Numbered from the stretch's first letter, positions 8,405-17,007 are shown. The stretch is DNA of 64,000 nucleotides from JAHEJX01 sp041605955 (GCA_041605955.1 JBFIXI010000012.1:15000-78999), one strand, 5' to 3'. Numbers and translations are program-made. The notes: generated by a model from the letters alone, not told the origin.

Positions 8405-9933
8405 CAGTCTTCGGTAGAGAGGGCCGCTGTCGAACGGGATGCCTTGTTGAGGGCGGCCACGAACGCTCGGGCCGAGCCCTCGACCACATCGGTCGATACC
8501 CCCCGGCCCGAATAGGTCTCTGCGTCGACTTTGACGATCACGTTGACTTCCGCCATGGCGTCCGCCCCCGACGTGAGGGGGCTCACCCGGTAGTCGACGA
8601 GGGTGGCGGGAATCCCGAAGGCATCTTGAACGGCGACAAACGCCGCATTGACCATGCCGTCGCCGCTCGCCTGAAACTCGTTGATCTCGTCACCGTGCTG
8701 CATCCGTACCACCGCGAGCGGTATCTCGTGGTCGCCGCCGGAGAAATGGATCCCAACCAGCTGCTGCTCGCCGGTGACGATTCCTGCCTCGGCATCGATG
8801 ATGGCTCGCAACCCTTCTTCGCCGATCTCACCCTTGCGATCTGCCAGCTCTTTGAATCGGTCGAAGGCGCGTTTGAAGTCGTCGTCTTCGAGATTGATCC
8901 CCATCTTGGACAAGGCGTGCTGGAACGCGGCCCGTCCCGAATGTTTGCCCAAGACGATGCGGGAGCTGTGCCCGATCGACTCAGGGTCCATGATCTCGTA
9001 GGTGAGTCGGTCGCGCAGCACGCCGTGCTGGTGGATCCCCGACTCATGAGCGAAGGCGTTGCGGCCAACGACCGCCTTGTTGTACTGGATCGGATAGCCG
9101 GTCAGGCGCGACACCAACCGCGACGTTTCGACGATCTGTGTCGTGTCGGCGGCGATATCCACGCCGAAGTAGTCCTGACGCGTCTTCAACGCCATGATGA
9201 TCTCTTCGGTCGAGGTGTTTCCGGCCCGCTCGCCTATGCCGTTGATCGCTCCCTCGATCTGGCGAGCGCCGGCATGGATAGCCGAGAGCGAGTTGGCCAC
9301 GGCCATGCCGAGGTCGTTGTGGCAGTGAGTCGAGACGATCACGTCCTCGTTGCCACCCCGAACTTCCTTGTAGACGCGGGACATGAGCTCTACGAAGTCG
9401 GCCGGCATGGCGTAGCCCACAGTGTCGGGAATGTTGATCGTCGTCGCTCCAGCCTCGACGGCAGCCTGGCAGGTAGCGATCACGAAGTCGGGGTTGGTGC
9501 GGGTGGCGTCCTGTGGGGAGAACTCGACATCGTCGCAGTAGCTCTTCGCCCGCTTCACCGACTCCACGATGGCCCTCATCACCTCGTCCTCGGTCATCCG
9601 CAGCATCGACTCCATGTGAATCGCCGACGTAGAGATGAATACGTGGATGCGGCGCAGTTCGGCGTCCTTGATCGCCTCGGCCGCCTTGTCGATGTCGTCG
9701 GGGTGGGTCCGGGCCAAGCTGGCTATCCGCGCTCCCTTGACTTCTCTGGCGATGCGTGACACCGCCTCGAAGTCCCCGGGGGAGGAGGCGGCGAATCCGG
9801 CTTCGATGATGTCGACCTTCAGCCGCGCCAGCTGATGGGCGATGGCGACTTTGTCGTCGGGCGAAAGCGCGATGCCGGGGGCTTGTTCGCCATCGCGCAA
9901 TGTGGTGTCGAAGATGAGTAGACGGTCGGACAT
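8404..9933 (-). CDS. leuA: 2-isopropylmalate synthase
   Basis: A 509-residue enzyme catalysing the committed step of leucine synthesis, acetyl-CoA plus 2-ketoisovalerate. The N-terminal TIM barrel has FDTTLRDGEQAPG and the metal-binding STHCHNDLG; the C-terminal regulatory domain that senses leucine runs from about residue 390. The length matches the shorter E. coli-like LeuA rather than the ~600-residue form common in many actinobacteria. The Shine-Dalgarno AAGGAG (9946-9941) is complementary to Leu codons in an upstream leader peptide, implying translational control. Confidence 0.96.
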
Positions 9934-9939
9934 GATGGG

Positions 9940-10014
9940 GCTCCTTACACAGCTGGATTCGATCGGGTGGCTGGGCCGGACGGACCGCGACGGCCGTCCG
10001 GCTACGTAAGGAGC
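9940..10014 (-). promoter_or_regulatory. Predicted leucine-responsive translational attenuator of leuA
   Basis: On the minus-strand transcript GCUCCUUACGUAGC (10014-10001) can pair with GCUGUGUAAGGAGC (9953-9940) over 14 bp, nine perfect Watson-Crick pairs then five with two G-U wobbles. The second segment contains the leuA Shine-Dalgarno; the first contains the Leu codons CUC and CUU, the last base of CUG, and the stop of the leader peptide. Between them is a 9-bp hairpin (10002-9994 with 9983-9975). A ribosome stalled on the Leu codons would keep the leuA ribosome site free. The pairing is visible; the mechanism is inferred. Confidence 0.75.
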
Positions 10015-10070
10015 AGGCTCGTTGAGCCGATCGCGCCGTTGGTTGCGTCGGGGGGTGTGGTGAAGCTCAT
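10002..10070 (-). CDS. leuL: leuA leader peptide
   Basis: A 22-residue open frame ending ...STSLLLT, with three consecutive Leu codons (CTG CTC CTT at 10016-10008) two codons before the TAG stop. The ATG at 10070 overlaps the ilvC stop as ATGA, with AGAGG seven bases upstream. It lies in the ilvC-leuA gap directly before the structure that can hide the leuA ribosome-binding site. Position, size, clustered Leu codons and the following hairpin all fit a regulatory leader rather than a working protein. Confidence 0.75.
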   Translation of the reverse strand: MSFTTPPDATNGAIGSTSLLLT

Positions 10071-11080
10071 ATGTCGTCCTCTGGAGACTTCTCGCTGAGG
10101 AACGGCATCATGGCACGAAGCCGGCGACCCACCACCTCTATCGGATGGTTGGCCACGTCCTGGCGGGCTGCCAGGAGCTGGGGAGTGCCGGTCTCGTTCT
10201 CCGCCATCCATTCCCGAGCGAAGGCGCCGGATTGAATCTCCCCGAGAATCTCCTTCATAGCGGCGCGGGTGGCGTCGGTGACGATGCGGGGGCCCCGACT
10301 GATGTCGCCGTACTCCGCCGTGTCCGAAACTGAGTGGCGCATCCACGAGATTCCACCTTCGTAGAGCAGATCGACGATCAGCTTGAGCTCGTGCAGCACC
10401 TCGAAATACGCCATCTCGTCGGGGTAGCCCGCGTCGGTGAGCGTCTCATATGCGGCCCGGATTAGCGCGTCGATGCCGCCGCACAGGATGACCTGCTCGC
10501 CGAAGAGGTCCGTCTCCGCCTCATCCCGGAATGTCGTCTCGATCACGCCGGCCCGCGTGCCCCCGATGCCGTGGGCATACGAGAGGGCCACGGCCTTGGC
10601 CTCTCCGGTGGCGTCTTGGTGGATGGCCACCAGAGACGGCACCCCGCTGCCGTCGACGTACTGGCGCCGCACCAGGTGTCCTGGTCCTTTGGGAGCCACC
10701 ATGGCGACGTCGACATCGGGTGGGGCCACGACGTAGCCGAAGTGCACGCTGAACCCGTGCGCGAAGAACAGTGCATCGCCGGTGTGCAGCCGGGGGGCGA
10801 TCACGTCGGTGTAAAGCGACTTCTGGAACTGGTCCGGAACCAACACCATGATGAGATCCGCCCAGTCGGCGGCGTCTTGCGGGGTTACCACCTTGAGGCC
10901 GGCGGCGGAGGCAGTCGCTTCGCGCCGGCTGCCCTCTCGCAGTCCCACGACCACGTCGACACCCGAGTCCTTGAGATTGAGAGCGTGGGCGTGGCCCTGA
11001 CTCCCGAAGCCGATGATGGCCACTTTGCGGCGAGCGATCAATGTCGGGTCGGCGTCGCCTTCGTAGTAAATGGTCGTCAT
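10067..11080 (-). CDS. ilvC: Ketol-acid reductoisomerase
   Basis: A 337-residue class I enzyme that isomerises and reduces acetolactate and acetohydroxybutyrate, second step of valine and isoleucine synthesis. The N-terminal Rossmann loop GFGSQG is at residues 24-29. Metal-binding acidic residues lie in the knotted C-terminal half (EVLHELKLIVDLLYEGG region). The length is right for class I. It lies 34 bp after ilvN with AGAAGG before its ATG. Confidence 0.97.
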   Translation of the reverse strand: MTTIYYEGDADPTLIARRKVAIIGFGSQGHAHALNLKDSGVDVVVGLREGSRREATASAAGLKVVTPQDAADWADLIMVLVPDQFQKSLYTDVIAPRLHTGDALFFAHGFSVHFGYVVAPPDVDVAMVAPKGPGHLVRRQYVDGSGVPSLVAIHQDATGEAKAVALSYAHGIGGTRAGVIETTFRDEAETDLFGEQVILCGGIDALIRAAYETLTDAGYPDEMAYFEVLHELKLIVDLLYEGGISWMRHSVSDTAEYGDISRGPRIVTDATRAAMKEILGEIQSGAFAREWMAENETGTPQLLAARQDVANHPIEVVGRRLRAMMPFLSEKSPEDDI

Positions 11081-11114
11081 GAGCGGATTGCCTTCTGTTG
11101 GACTAGGAGCGCAT

Positions 11115-11624
11115 TCAAGCGGATCGCAGGCGGCCTTTGTTGGCGTCTCTGGTCTTGCTATCGCGTGCCATGGCGATCCGCCCCGACTTGACCAAGTCGA
11201 CGATGCCGTAGGGCCGCATCAGCTCGAGGAAGTCGGCCAGCGAAGACGGGTCGCCCGATAGTTCGAAGGTGAGGGTGTTTAGCCCGACGTCGACGGTCTT
11301 TGCTTTGAAGATGCCGGCTGCTTCGAGAATCTCGCCGCGCTTGCCCGCCTCGGCGGTGACCCGCACCATCATGATCTCGCGCTCGATGCCCTGCCCGGGG
11401 GGCAGCTCGGTGACCTTTACGGTGTGAACCAGCTTGTAGAGCTGCTTGATGATCTGCTCCATCTCCGGGCCGTCGACGACCACCGTCATGCGCGACAAGC
11501 TGGGGTCGGCAGTGGGGCCGACCGCGAGAGAGTGAATGTTGAAGCCGCGGCCGGCGAACATCGAGGCCACGCGCGCCAGTACGCCTGGCTTGTTCTCGAC
11601 TTGCACGATGATGACGTGGTTCAT
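11115..11624 (-). CDS. ilvN: Acetolactate synthase small (regulatory) subunit
   Basis: A 169-residue regulatory subunit that binds valine and activates IlvB. The N-terminal ACT domain is clear (VENKPGVLARVASMF, then GFNIHSLAVG), followed by the C-terminal ALS_ss_C domain. The ATG overlaps the ilvB stop by 4 bp, so the subunits are made in a coupled way. Confidence 0.96.
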   Translation of the reverse strand: MNHVIIVQVENKPGVLARVASMFAGRGFNIHSLAVGPTADPSLSRMTVVVDGPEMEQIIKQLYKLVHTVKVTELPPGQGIEREIMMVRVTAEAGKRGEILEAAGIFKAKTVDVGLNTLTFELSGDPSSLADFLELMRPYGIVDLVKSGRIAMARDSKTRDANKGRLRSA

Positions 11625-13372
11625 ATCTCGTCCTCGGGCTGTGGTCCCTGCGGATCAGGGAGATCTTCTGGCCCCATGATCACGTTGTCGTTGCTGCCTC
11701 CGGCGACGACCATCGGGAACACCATCGCTTCCGGGTCGCATACGAACTCGACGACTACCGGTCTGTCGTTGATGGCCATCGCTTTCTCGATCGCCGGGGC
11801 CACTTCCTCGGGCTTTTCGGCGCGGATGCCGACACAACCCATGGCCTCCGCCAGCTGCACGTAGTCCGGAGTGTGGTTTGTCAGGTCGATGGCGGAGAAA
11901 CGCTCGTGGTAGAAGAGCTTCTGCCACTGCTTCACCATGCCGAGCGAGCCATTGTTCATCACCGCGATCTTCACCGGAATACGCTCGACGCTCGCCGTGA
12001 TCAGCTCCTGCATCGTCATCTGGAAACAACCGTCGCCGTCGATCGCCCACACCGTGTGATCTGGCATGCCGGCCCGGGCGCCGACGGCGGCGGGCACGGC
12101 ATATCCCATGGTGCCGAGACCTCCGGAGTTGATCCAGGCGTTGGGCCGCTCGAACTGCCAGAACTGCGAAGCCCACATCTGATGCTGGCCGACGCCGGCC
12201 ACGACGATGGCATCGCCCCCCGTGATCCGATTGATCTCGCAGATGACGTGCTGCTGCTGAATGGGTCCCTGCGGATCTTGTTCATAGGTCAACGGGTAGT
12301 CACGCTGCCACTCGGCGAGCTGGGCGAACCAGTCCGTGCGCTCCGGTGGCGGGCCGCCGGCGAGCACCTTGGCGAGCTGGTCCGACAGCTGGCCCAGCAC
12401 CACCTTGGCGTCGCCGACGATCGGCACGTCGGGGTTGCGCACCTTGCCGATCTCGGCGGGATCGACGTCGACATGGATGACCTTGGCGTCTGGCGCGAAG
12501 CTCTTCACGTCGCCGGTGACCCGGTCGTCGAAGCGAGCCGCCAACGCGATCAGGAGATCGGACTTCTGCATCGCGGTGGTAGCGGTGTAGCTGCCGTGCA
12601 TACCCGACATGCCGAGCGCCAGGGGGTGGGAGTCGGGGATCGCGCCGCGGGCCATCAGCGTGGTGACCACGGGTAGGTTCGCCGTCTCGGCGAACTGGGT
12701 GAGCTCGGCGGCGGCGGCGGCGCGAATCACGCCACCGCCGGCGTAGAGCACCGGTCGCTGCGATTGCTGGATCAATTCAATGGCGGCCTTGACCTGCTTG
12801 GGATGGCCCTTCACCGAGGGCCGGTAGCCGGGGAGCTTGATCTCCTTGGGCTCGTGCCACGTCATCGTCGCCGCCAGCACATCCTTGGGTAGGTCCACCA
12901 AGATCGGGCCGGGCCGTCCGGTGGCCGCCAGGTGAAAGGCCTCGTTGATGATCTCAGGGATATCGTTGGCGTCCGTCACCAGGTAGTTGTGTTTGGTGGC
13001 CGGCATCGAGATGCCCCAGGTGTGGGCTTCTTGGAAGGCATCCATACCGATGGCGTGGGTCGCCACCTGGCCGGTGATAGCTACAACCGGGATCGAGTCC
13101 ATGTAGCAGTCCTGCAGCGGCGTGATCAGGTTGGTAGCGCCGGGGCCGGACGTGGCGACCATCACCCCGACCCGGCCGGTGGCGTGGGCATACCCGGAGG
13201 CCATGTGGCCGGCGCCTTGCTCGTGGCGGGCGAGCACGTGGCGGATCTTCGAGTCGAGTAGTGGGTCGTATGCGGGCAGGATGGCGCCGCCGGGAACCCC
13301 GAACACGATGTCTACGCCTTGCTGCTCGAGGGCGTAGATGAGAGCTTGGGCTCCTGTCATCGTCTGGGTCAT
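11621..13372 (-). CDS. ilvB: Acetolactate synthase large (catalytic) subunit
   Basis: A 583-residue thiamine-diphosphate enzyme making acetolactate or acetohydroxybutyrate from pyruvate. The N-terminal domain has the catalytic-Glu region (VDIVFGVPGGAILPAYD), the middle domain binds FAD, and the C-terminal TPP/Mg motif begins GDGCFQMTMQEL and ends NNGSLG. TAGGAG lies upstream of the ATG. It is the first enzyme gene of the ilvBNC-leuAB operon, preceded by a promoter, leader peptide and terminator. Confidence 0.97.
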   Translation of the reverse strand: MTQTMTGAQALIYALEQQGVDIVFGVPGGAILPAYDPLLDSKIRHVLARHEQGAGHMASGYAHATGRVGVMVATSGPGATNLITPLQDCYMDSIPVVAITGQVATHAIGMDAFQEAHTWGISMPATKHNYLVTDANDIPEIINEAFHLAATGRPGPILVDLPKDVLAATMTWHEPKEIKLPGYRPSVKGHPKQVKAAIELIQQSQRPVLYAGGGVIRAAAAAELTQFAETANLPVVTTLMARGAIPDSHPLALGMSGMHGSYTATTAMQKSDLLIALAARFDDRVTGDVKSFAPDAKVIHVDVDPAEIGKVRNPDVPIVGDAKVVLGQLSDQLAKVLAGGPPPERTDWFAQLAEWQRDYPLTYEQDPQGPIQQQHVICEINRITGGDAIVVAGVGQHQMWASQFWQFERPNAWINSGGLGTMGYAVPAAVGARAGMPDHTVWAIDGDGCFQMTMQELITASVERIPVKIAVMNNGSLGMVKQWQKLFYHERFSAIDLTNHTPDYVQLAEAMGCVGIRAEKPEEVAPAIEKAMAINDRPVVVEFVCDPEAMVFPMVVAGGSNDNVIMGPEDLPDPQGPQPEDEI

Positions 13373-13422
13373 GGCGGCTCCTATTGCCTGTCTTGTTTGG
13401 GTTGGCGTGGTCCCTGGATGTG

Positions 13423-13445
13423 AAAAAGCCCTCCGGGTGGAGGGC
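13423..13445 (-). terminator. Intrinsic terminator in the ilvB leader (attenuator)
   Basis: On the minus strand GCCCTCC (13445-13439), a 4-base loop and GGAGGGC (13434-13428) make a perfect 7-bp GC-rich stem followed by TTTTT (13427-13423). It lies 50 bp before the ilvB ATG and after a leader peptide, so it most likely acts as a conditional terminator. Confidence 0.8.
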
Positions 13446-13447
13446 AG

Positions 13448-13475
13448 GGCGCACGAACGGATCTCTCCGTGCGCC
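13448..13475 (-). promoter_or_regulatory. Leader hairpin preceding the ilvB terminator
   Basis: GGCGCAC (minus strand, 13475-13469) pairs with GTGCGCC (13454-13448) and abuts the leader stop codon, so a terminating ribosome would cover its 5' arm. It ends two bases before the terminator stem. Whether it acts as a pause, an antiterminator or a protector hairpin cannot be told from sequence alone. Confidence 0.55.
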
Positions 13476-13507
13476 TAATCGATGAGTACCAGAGTGGGTG
13501 TGATCAT
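13475..13507 (-). CDS. ilvL: ilvB leader peptide
   Basis: A 10-residue frame, MITPTLVLID, in which seven of the ten residues are Ile, Leu, Val or Thr: the end products of the pathway and the precursor of Ile. It begins 10 bases after the -10 box, so the mRNA has almost no 5' UTR and no Shine-Dalgarno. It is followed at once by a hairpin and an intrinsic terminator. This is the standard layout of a branched-chain amino-acid attenuator; the peptide itself need have no function. Confidence 0.8.
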   Translation of the reverse strand: MITPTLVLID

Positions 13508-13517
13508 GTGCGGAGTG

Positions 13518-13546
13518 AGTATCGGATGGATGGCGAAGACTGTCAA
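13518..13546 (-). promoter_or_regulatory. ilvBNC-leuAB operon promoter
   Basis: On the minus strand, a perfect -35 TTGACA (13546-13541), 17-bp spacer and -10 GATACT (13523-13518). This is the strongest sigma-70-type promoter I see in the window. Transcription should start at or within a few bases of the leader-peptide ATG (13507). Confidence 0.8.
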
Positions 13547-13671
13547 GGCGGCAAGGGCCCTTCTTGACACAGATCGCAGCCTGACGCAGATCGCAGCCTG
13601 CTAGATCGCGGCAGCGTGCTCTGGGACGGGCGGCCCGCACCGGCTACGGCCCGCTCCGGGGCGCCGGCGCG

Positions 13672-14039
13672 TCAACCGTTTTGCGCCTGCATCACGTCGA
13701 ACTCATTGCCGTCCGGGTCGTGGCAAGTGCGCCACAGGAAGTCCTGCCAGGTGTTGCGGGCGCCGAGGGTGCCGCCTAGCTCAACGACACGTTTTTCGGT
13801 CGCGACAAGGTCGTCGGCCACGAAGTCGAGGTGACAGCGGTTCTTTGCCGCCTTGGCCTCGGGCACCTTCTGGAGCCAGATGGCCACCCGGCGATCCTCG
13901 GCGGCGCTCAGGAAGGCGAACGGGTCGGTGATCCCCAGCACTTTAGGCCGAGCAACTCGGACCAGAACCGAGCGCTCACCTCCAGGTCCGAGACGTCGAT
14001 GGTCGCCGCAATCATCAGCGGATTGGATTCTGCGGACAC
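13672..14039 (-). pseudogene. VOC/glyoxalase-family protein split by a frameshift
   Basis: Reading from a GTG at 14039 (GGGAGGAGG upstream), the first frame gives a typical VOC opening (MIAATIDVSDLEVSARFW...LLGLK) and then leaves frame at about 13939-13941. The -1 frame continues with VLGITDPFAFL, HLDFVADDL and CHDPDGNEFDV, the second half of the fold. Inserting one base restores a ~122-residue protein. It is either a decayed gene or a single-base sequencing or assembly error. The family fold binds metals or F420-like and small substrates; the substrate is unknown. Confidence 0.75.
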
Positions 14040-14227
14040 GGGCCTCCTCCCAAAGATTCGATCCTCGCCGCGGAGTGCGCGAGAACCTGTTGGGCGAGCC
14101 GGTGACACTGATGGGGTCCCAATGTCGCCGTCTCGGTTCGCCGAGCGGCTCGTCGTGCAGCGCGACGCCGAGGTGCCGTCACGCCGGCGACCTCAGAGCC
14201 GACGCGTCCCCAAAGTCGACCAGCCGG

Positions 14228-15250
14228 TCAGTTCAACTCAGCAATCGCCCGGACGGTGTTCAGATCGTTCGTTGTGACGTTGAGTAGGTCGACCCCCGAC
14301 TCCCTCCACGCCGCCAGTCGCTCCGCCACGTGGCCCCGGGGCCCGGCGATGCACACCAGATCGATCAACCGATCGGGAACAGCGGCGGCCGCCGCCATTC
14401 GTTTTCCGTCGAGGAAAGCATCCTGAATGTCGTTTGCTTCGTTCTCGAAGCCGTAGCGCGAGGCGAGCGTGTGATAGAAGTTGCGGCCCCTGGCGCCCAT
14501 GCCGCCGATGTAGAGCGCCAGCATGGGGCGCATTGCGTTGCGGGCCACCGAGAAGTCCTCGTCGACCATCGCCTGCACGCTCGGCGCCACAGTGAAGTTG
14601 GCGCGTCGGTCGGGATCTCCAGAGGCGGCAAATCCCTTCTCCAACGACTCTTGGAACTCGCTGCGTTCCGGGGAGTAGAAGATCGGGAGCCAGCCGTCGG
14701 CGATCTCCGCAGTGAGGGCGACGTTCTGCGGACCGATCGACGCCAGGTAGATCGGAATCTCGTAGTGCGGGTGCGTGATGAGCTTCAGCGGCTTGCCCAG
14801 GCCGGTGGCTCCCTCACCCTTGTATGGGATCTGATAGTGCAGGCCCTGGTGGATCAGCGGATGCTTCCTGGCGAAGATCTGGCGGACGATCGATACGTAT
14901 TCGCGAGTCTTGCCTATCGGCTTACCGTAGGGCTGACCGTGCCAGCCCTCGACGACCTGCGGCCCGGACAGCCCGAGGCCCAGGTCGAAGCGCCCCCCGC
15001 TGAGCTCGCTGAGGGTCACCGCGGTCATTGCCGTCATCGCCGGGGTGCGCGCCGGCATCTGCAGGATCCCGGCGCCGAGCCGGATCGTGGTGGTCTGGGC
15101 GCCGATCCACGCCAGCACCGTCACGGCGTCCGAGCCCCACGACTCGGCCGCCCACACGTGGGTGTAGCCGGCGTCCTCTGCGGCCCGCACCATATCGATA
15201 TCTGTTGTAGGGCGGGCGCCCCAGTACCCGAGGTTCAGTCCCAGTTTCAT
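14228..15250 (-). CDS. LLM-class F420-dependent oxidoreductase
   Basis: A 340-residue luciferase-like TIM-barrel protein. It opens MKLGLNLGYWG and contains AESWGSDAVTVLAWI and the PIYLASIGPQNVALTAEIADGWLP segment typical of actinobacterial F420-dependent members. The ATG at 15250 is preceded by AGGAGGA, so a longer frame from 15340 is rejected. The substrate cannot be told. It is transcribed toward the broken VOC gene. Confidence 0.85.
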   Translation of the reverse strand: MKLGLNLGYWGARPTTDIDMVRAAEDAGYTHVWAAESWGSDAVTVLAWIGAQTTTIRLGAGILQMPARTPAMTAMTAVTLSELSGGRFDLGLGLSGPQVVEGWHGQPYGKPIGKTREYVSIVRQIFARKHPLIHQGLHYQIPYKGEGATGLGKPLKLITHPHYEIPIYLASIGPQNVALTAEIADGWLPIFYSPERSEFQESLEKGFAASGDPDRRANFTVAPSVQAMVDEDFSVARNAMRPMLALYIGGMGARGRNFYHTLASRYGFENEANDIQDAFLDGKRMAAAAAVPDRLIDLVCIAGPRGHVAERLAAWRESGVDLLNVTTNDLNTVRAIAELN

Positions 15251-15393
15251 CAGTCCTCCTGACGGGAGACAGTACAAAGACGGGGACCCTGAGCACAAAG
15301 CGGGCGGCGCCGGACAGCGCATGGCTCCGTTTTCTGTCACAGCCGAGTCTTAACTTGACGGCAGCCGACCAGACGGTGAGTGCAGGTCGGTTG

Positions 15394-15446
15394 CGGCCCA
15401 GAACGGGCGGCCCAGAACGGGCGGCCCAGAACGGGCGGCCCAGAAC
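15394..15446. repeat. 14-bp tandem repeat, 3.8 copies
   Basis: Three exact copies of CGGCCCAGAACGGG and an 11-base partial fourth copy lie in the divergent gap between the LLM oxidoreductase and the small Cys-rich protein gene. The unit is GC-rich and not a multiple of three. It is a likely slippage-prone microsatellite; no function is apparent. Confidence 0.85.
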
Positions 15447-15526
15447 AGACAGCACAGCAGAGAGCCGAGAGGCGTCGGCCAAGCGGAGGCGAGGACCATG
15501 GTTACGACAGGCATGAGGGCAGTTTC

Positions 15527-15751
15527 ATGATCATCGATTGCGATCTGTGCGCCATGCAACACAGCGCGGCGTGCGCGGACTGTGTCGTTTCCGTCCTGCT
15601 CCACAAGATGGGCGAGCCCGTCGTGCTGTCGAGCGATGAGCGAGTGGCGCTGGGCAACCTCTCCGCCGCCGGGATGGTGGCACCGCTGCGCTTGGTGCCG
15701 AAACCGCTCGAAGACTCCGATCCAAGCGGGGGCGAGATTGCTGCCGGCTAA
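15527..15751 (+). CDS. Small conserved Cys-rich protein, possible zinc ribbon
   Basis: A 74-residue protein opening MIIDCDLC and carrying four Cys at residues 5, 8, 15 and 18 as two CxxC pairs, a likely metal-binding knuckle. The rest (VVSVLLHKMGEPVVLSSDER...LRLVPKP) is the part I associate with small conserved actinobacterial proteins of unknown role. The ATG at 15527 was chosen because the conserved part begins there; the upstream frame runs through the tandem repeat. The ribosome site is weak. Confidence 0.65.
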   Translation: MIIDCDLCAMQHSAACADCVVSVLLHKMGEPVVLSSDERVALGNLSAAGMVAPLRLVPKPLEDSDPSGGEIAAG

Positions 15752-15897
15752 CAGATCAGCGACGCAGCAACCTCGAAAGCGTCGTCCGACCCGAGTGCAG
15801 GTGGGGGAGGCGGGGGCCTGCATTCGGTCCGGACGGCTCTGCCCGGCGTGGACGGTTGGCGCCTCGCTCTACCGAGGAGGCGACCTACGCTGAGGCG

Positions 15898-17007
15898 ATG
15901 AGCGTTACCCGGTCGGCGGCTCCGCTATGGGAGTCCCTCCGTGCCATGGTCCTCGACGCCGGCTGCGCCGCCGTAGGAGTCGCCTCCGCAGACCCGTTCG
16001 ACGAGGCGCGCAATCATCTGGCGGAGCGCAAAGCGTTGGGGATGCACGGCGGGATGCATTTCACCTTTGGGGACCCGGAGCGATCCACCGACATCCGCCG
16101 GTCCTTTCCTTGGGCTAAGGCCTTGCTCGTCGCCGGCTACGCCTACGTGCCTCAATCCGGCTCGCCGGGACCATTGGCACCCAACTCAGGGCGGGTCGCC
16201 CGTTTCGCCACGCAGGACCACTACGCGGGCTTGCGCCGCGCTCTCAACGGCGCCGCCACGTTTCTCCGCCGCGTTGGGTACCAGGCTGAGCCGGTCGTCG
16301 ACGACAACCGGCTGGTTGACCGGGCGGCTGCCGTGCGAGCAGGGGTTGGTTGGTGGGGAAAGAACACCATGGTGCTGGCGCCGGGGACGGGGCCGTGGAT
16401 GCTGCTCGGGTCGGTCGTCACCGATGCGGAGCTGGATCCGACTGCGCCGATGGTTCGGGACTGCGGCACGTGTGAGGCTTGCCTGCCGGCGTGTCCTACC
16501 GGGGCGCTGGTGGCTCCTGGAGTGCTCGATGCCCGATTGTGTCTGGCGCATCTCTTGCAGGCTCCGGGATGGATCCCTCGTGGGCTGCGGGTTGCGGTGG
16601 GCGATCGCATCTACGGCTGCGACGACTGTCTCGATGCCTGCCCGCCCGGGGCGAAGCTGGAGGCCACCGCCTTGCCGGAGCCACGGTTGCGCCTGCTCGA
16701 CCTCATCACGCTCAGCGATGCCGAGATGTTGAGCCGGTTCGGCCACTTCTACATACCGCGGCGGCGGGCATCGTTCCTGCGGCGCAATATCCTGGTCGCT
16801 CTCGGCAACTCGGGCGACGCAGCGGCCGTTCCGGTCCTCTTGCGGTATCTACGAGACGGCGAGCCGATGTTGCGTGCCCACGCGGCGTGGGCCCTCGGAC
16901 AACTCGGCCTCCCCGCCGCAGCTGAAGCGCTCGCCGAGGCGGCCGCGCTCGAGCAGGACGATGCCGTGAGTGAGGAAATCGCCGCCGCCCGGCACAACTA
17001 CGCTTAG
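15898..17007 (+). CDS. queG: Epoxyqueuosine reductase
   Basis: A 369-residue cobalamin- and iron-sulfur-dependent enzyme for the last step of tRNA queuosine synthesis. Two ferredoxin-type clusters are intact: CGTCEACLPACPTGAL and CDDCLDACPPGA. The C-terminal ~80 residues form HEAT-like repeats (AVPVLLRYLRDGEPMLRAHAAWALG) used for tRNA binding. The ATG at 15898 has TACGCT six bases upstream, suggesting a leaderless mRNA; an upstream ATG at 15856 is possible but adds a non-conserved tail. Confidence 0.92.
   Translation: MSVTRSAAPLWESLRAMVLDAGCAAVGVASADPFDEARNHLAERKALGMHGGMHFTFGDPERSTDIRRSFPWAKALLVAGYAYVPQSGSPGPLAPNSGRVARFATQDHYAGLRRALNGAATFLRRVGYQAEPVVDDNRLVDRAAAVRAGVGWWGKNTMVLAPGTGPWMLLGSVVTDAELDPTAPMVRDCGTCEACLPACPTGALVAPGVLDARLCLAHLLQAPGWIPRGLRVAVGDRIYGCDDCLDACPPGAKLEATALPEPRLRLLDLITLSDAEMLSRFGHFYIPRRRASFLRRNILVALGNSGDAAAVPVLLRYLRDGEPMLRAHAAWALGQLGLPAAAEALAEAAALEQDDAVSEEIAAARHNYA

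Noticed and set aside
10002..10346. 114-codon minus-strand frame that ends with the leader peptide
   Set aside because: Its upstream part lies in a second frame of ilvC. Only the last 22 codons, starting at the ATGA overlap, fit a leader.
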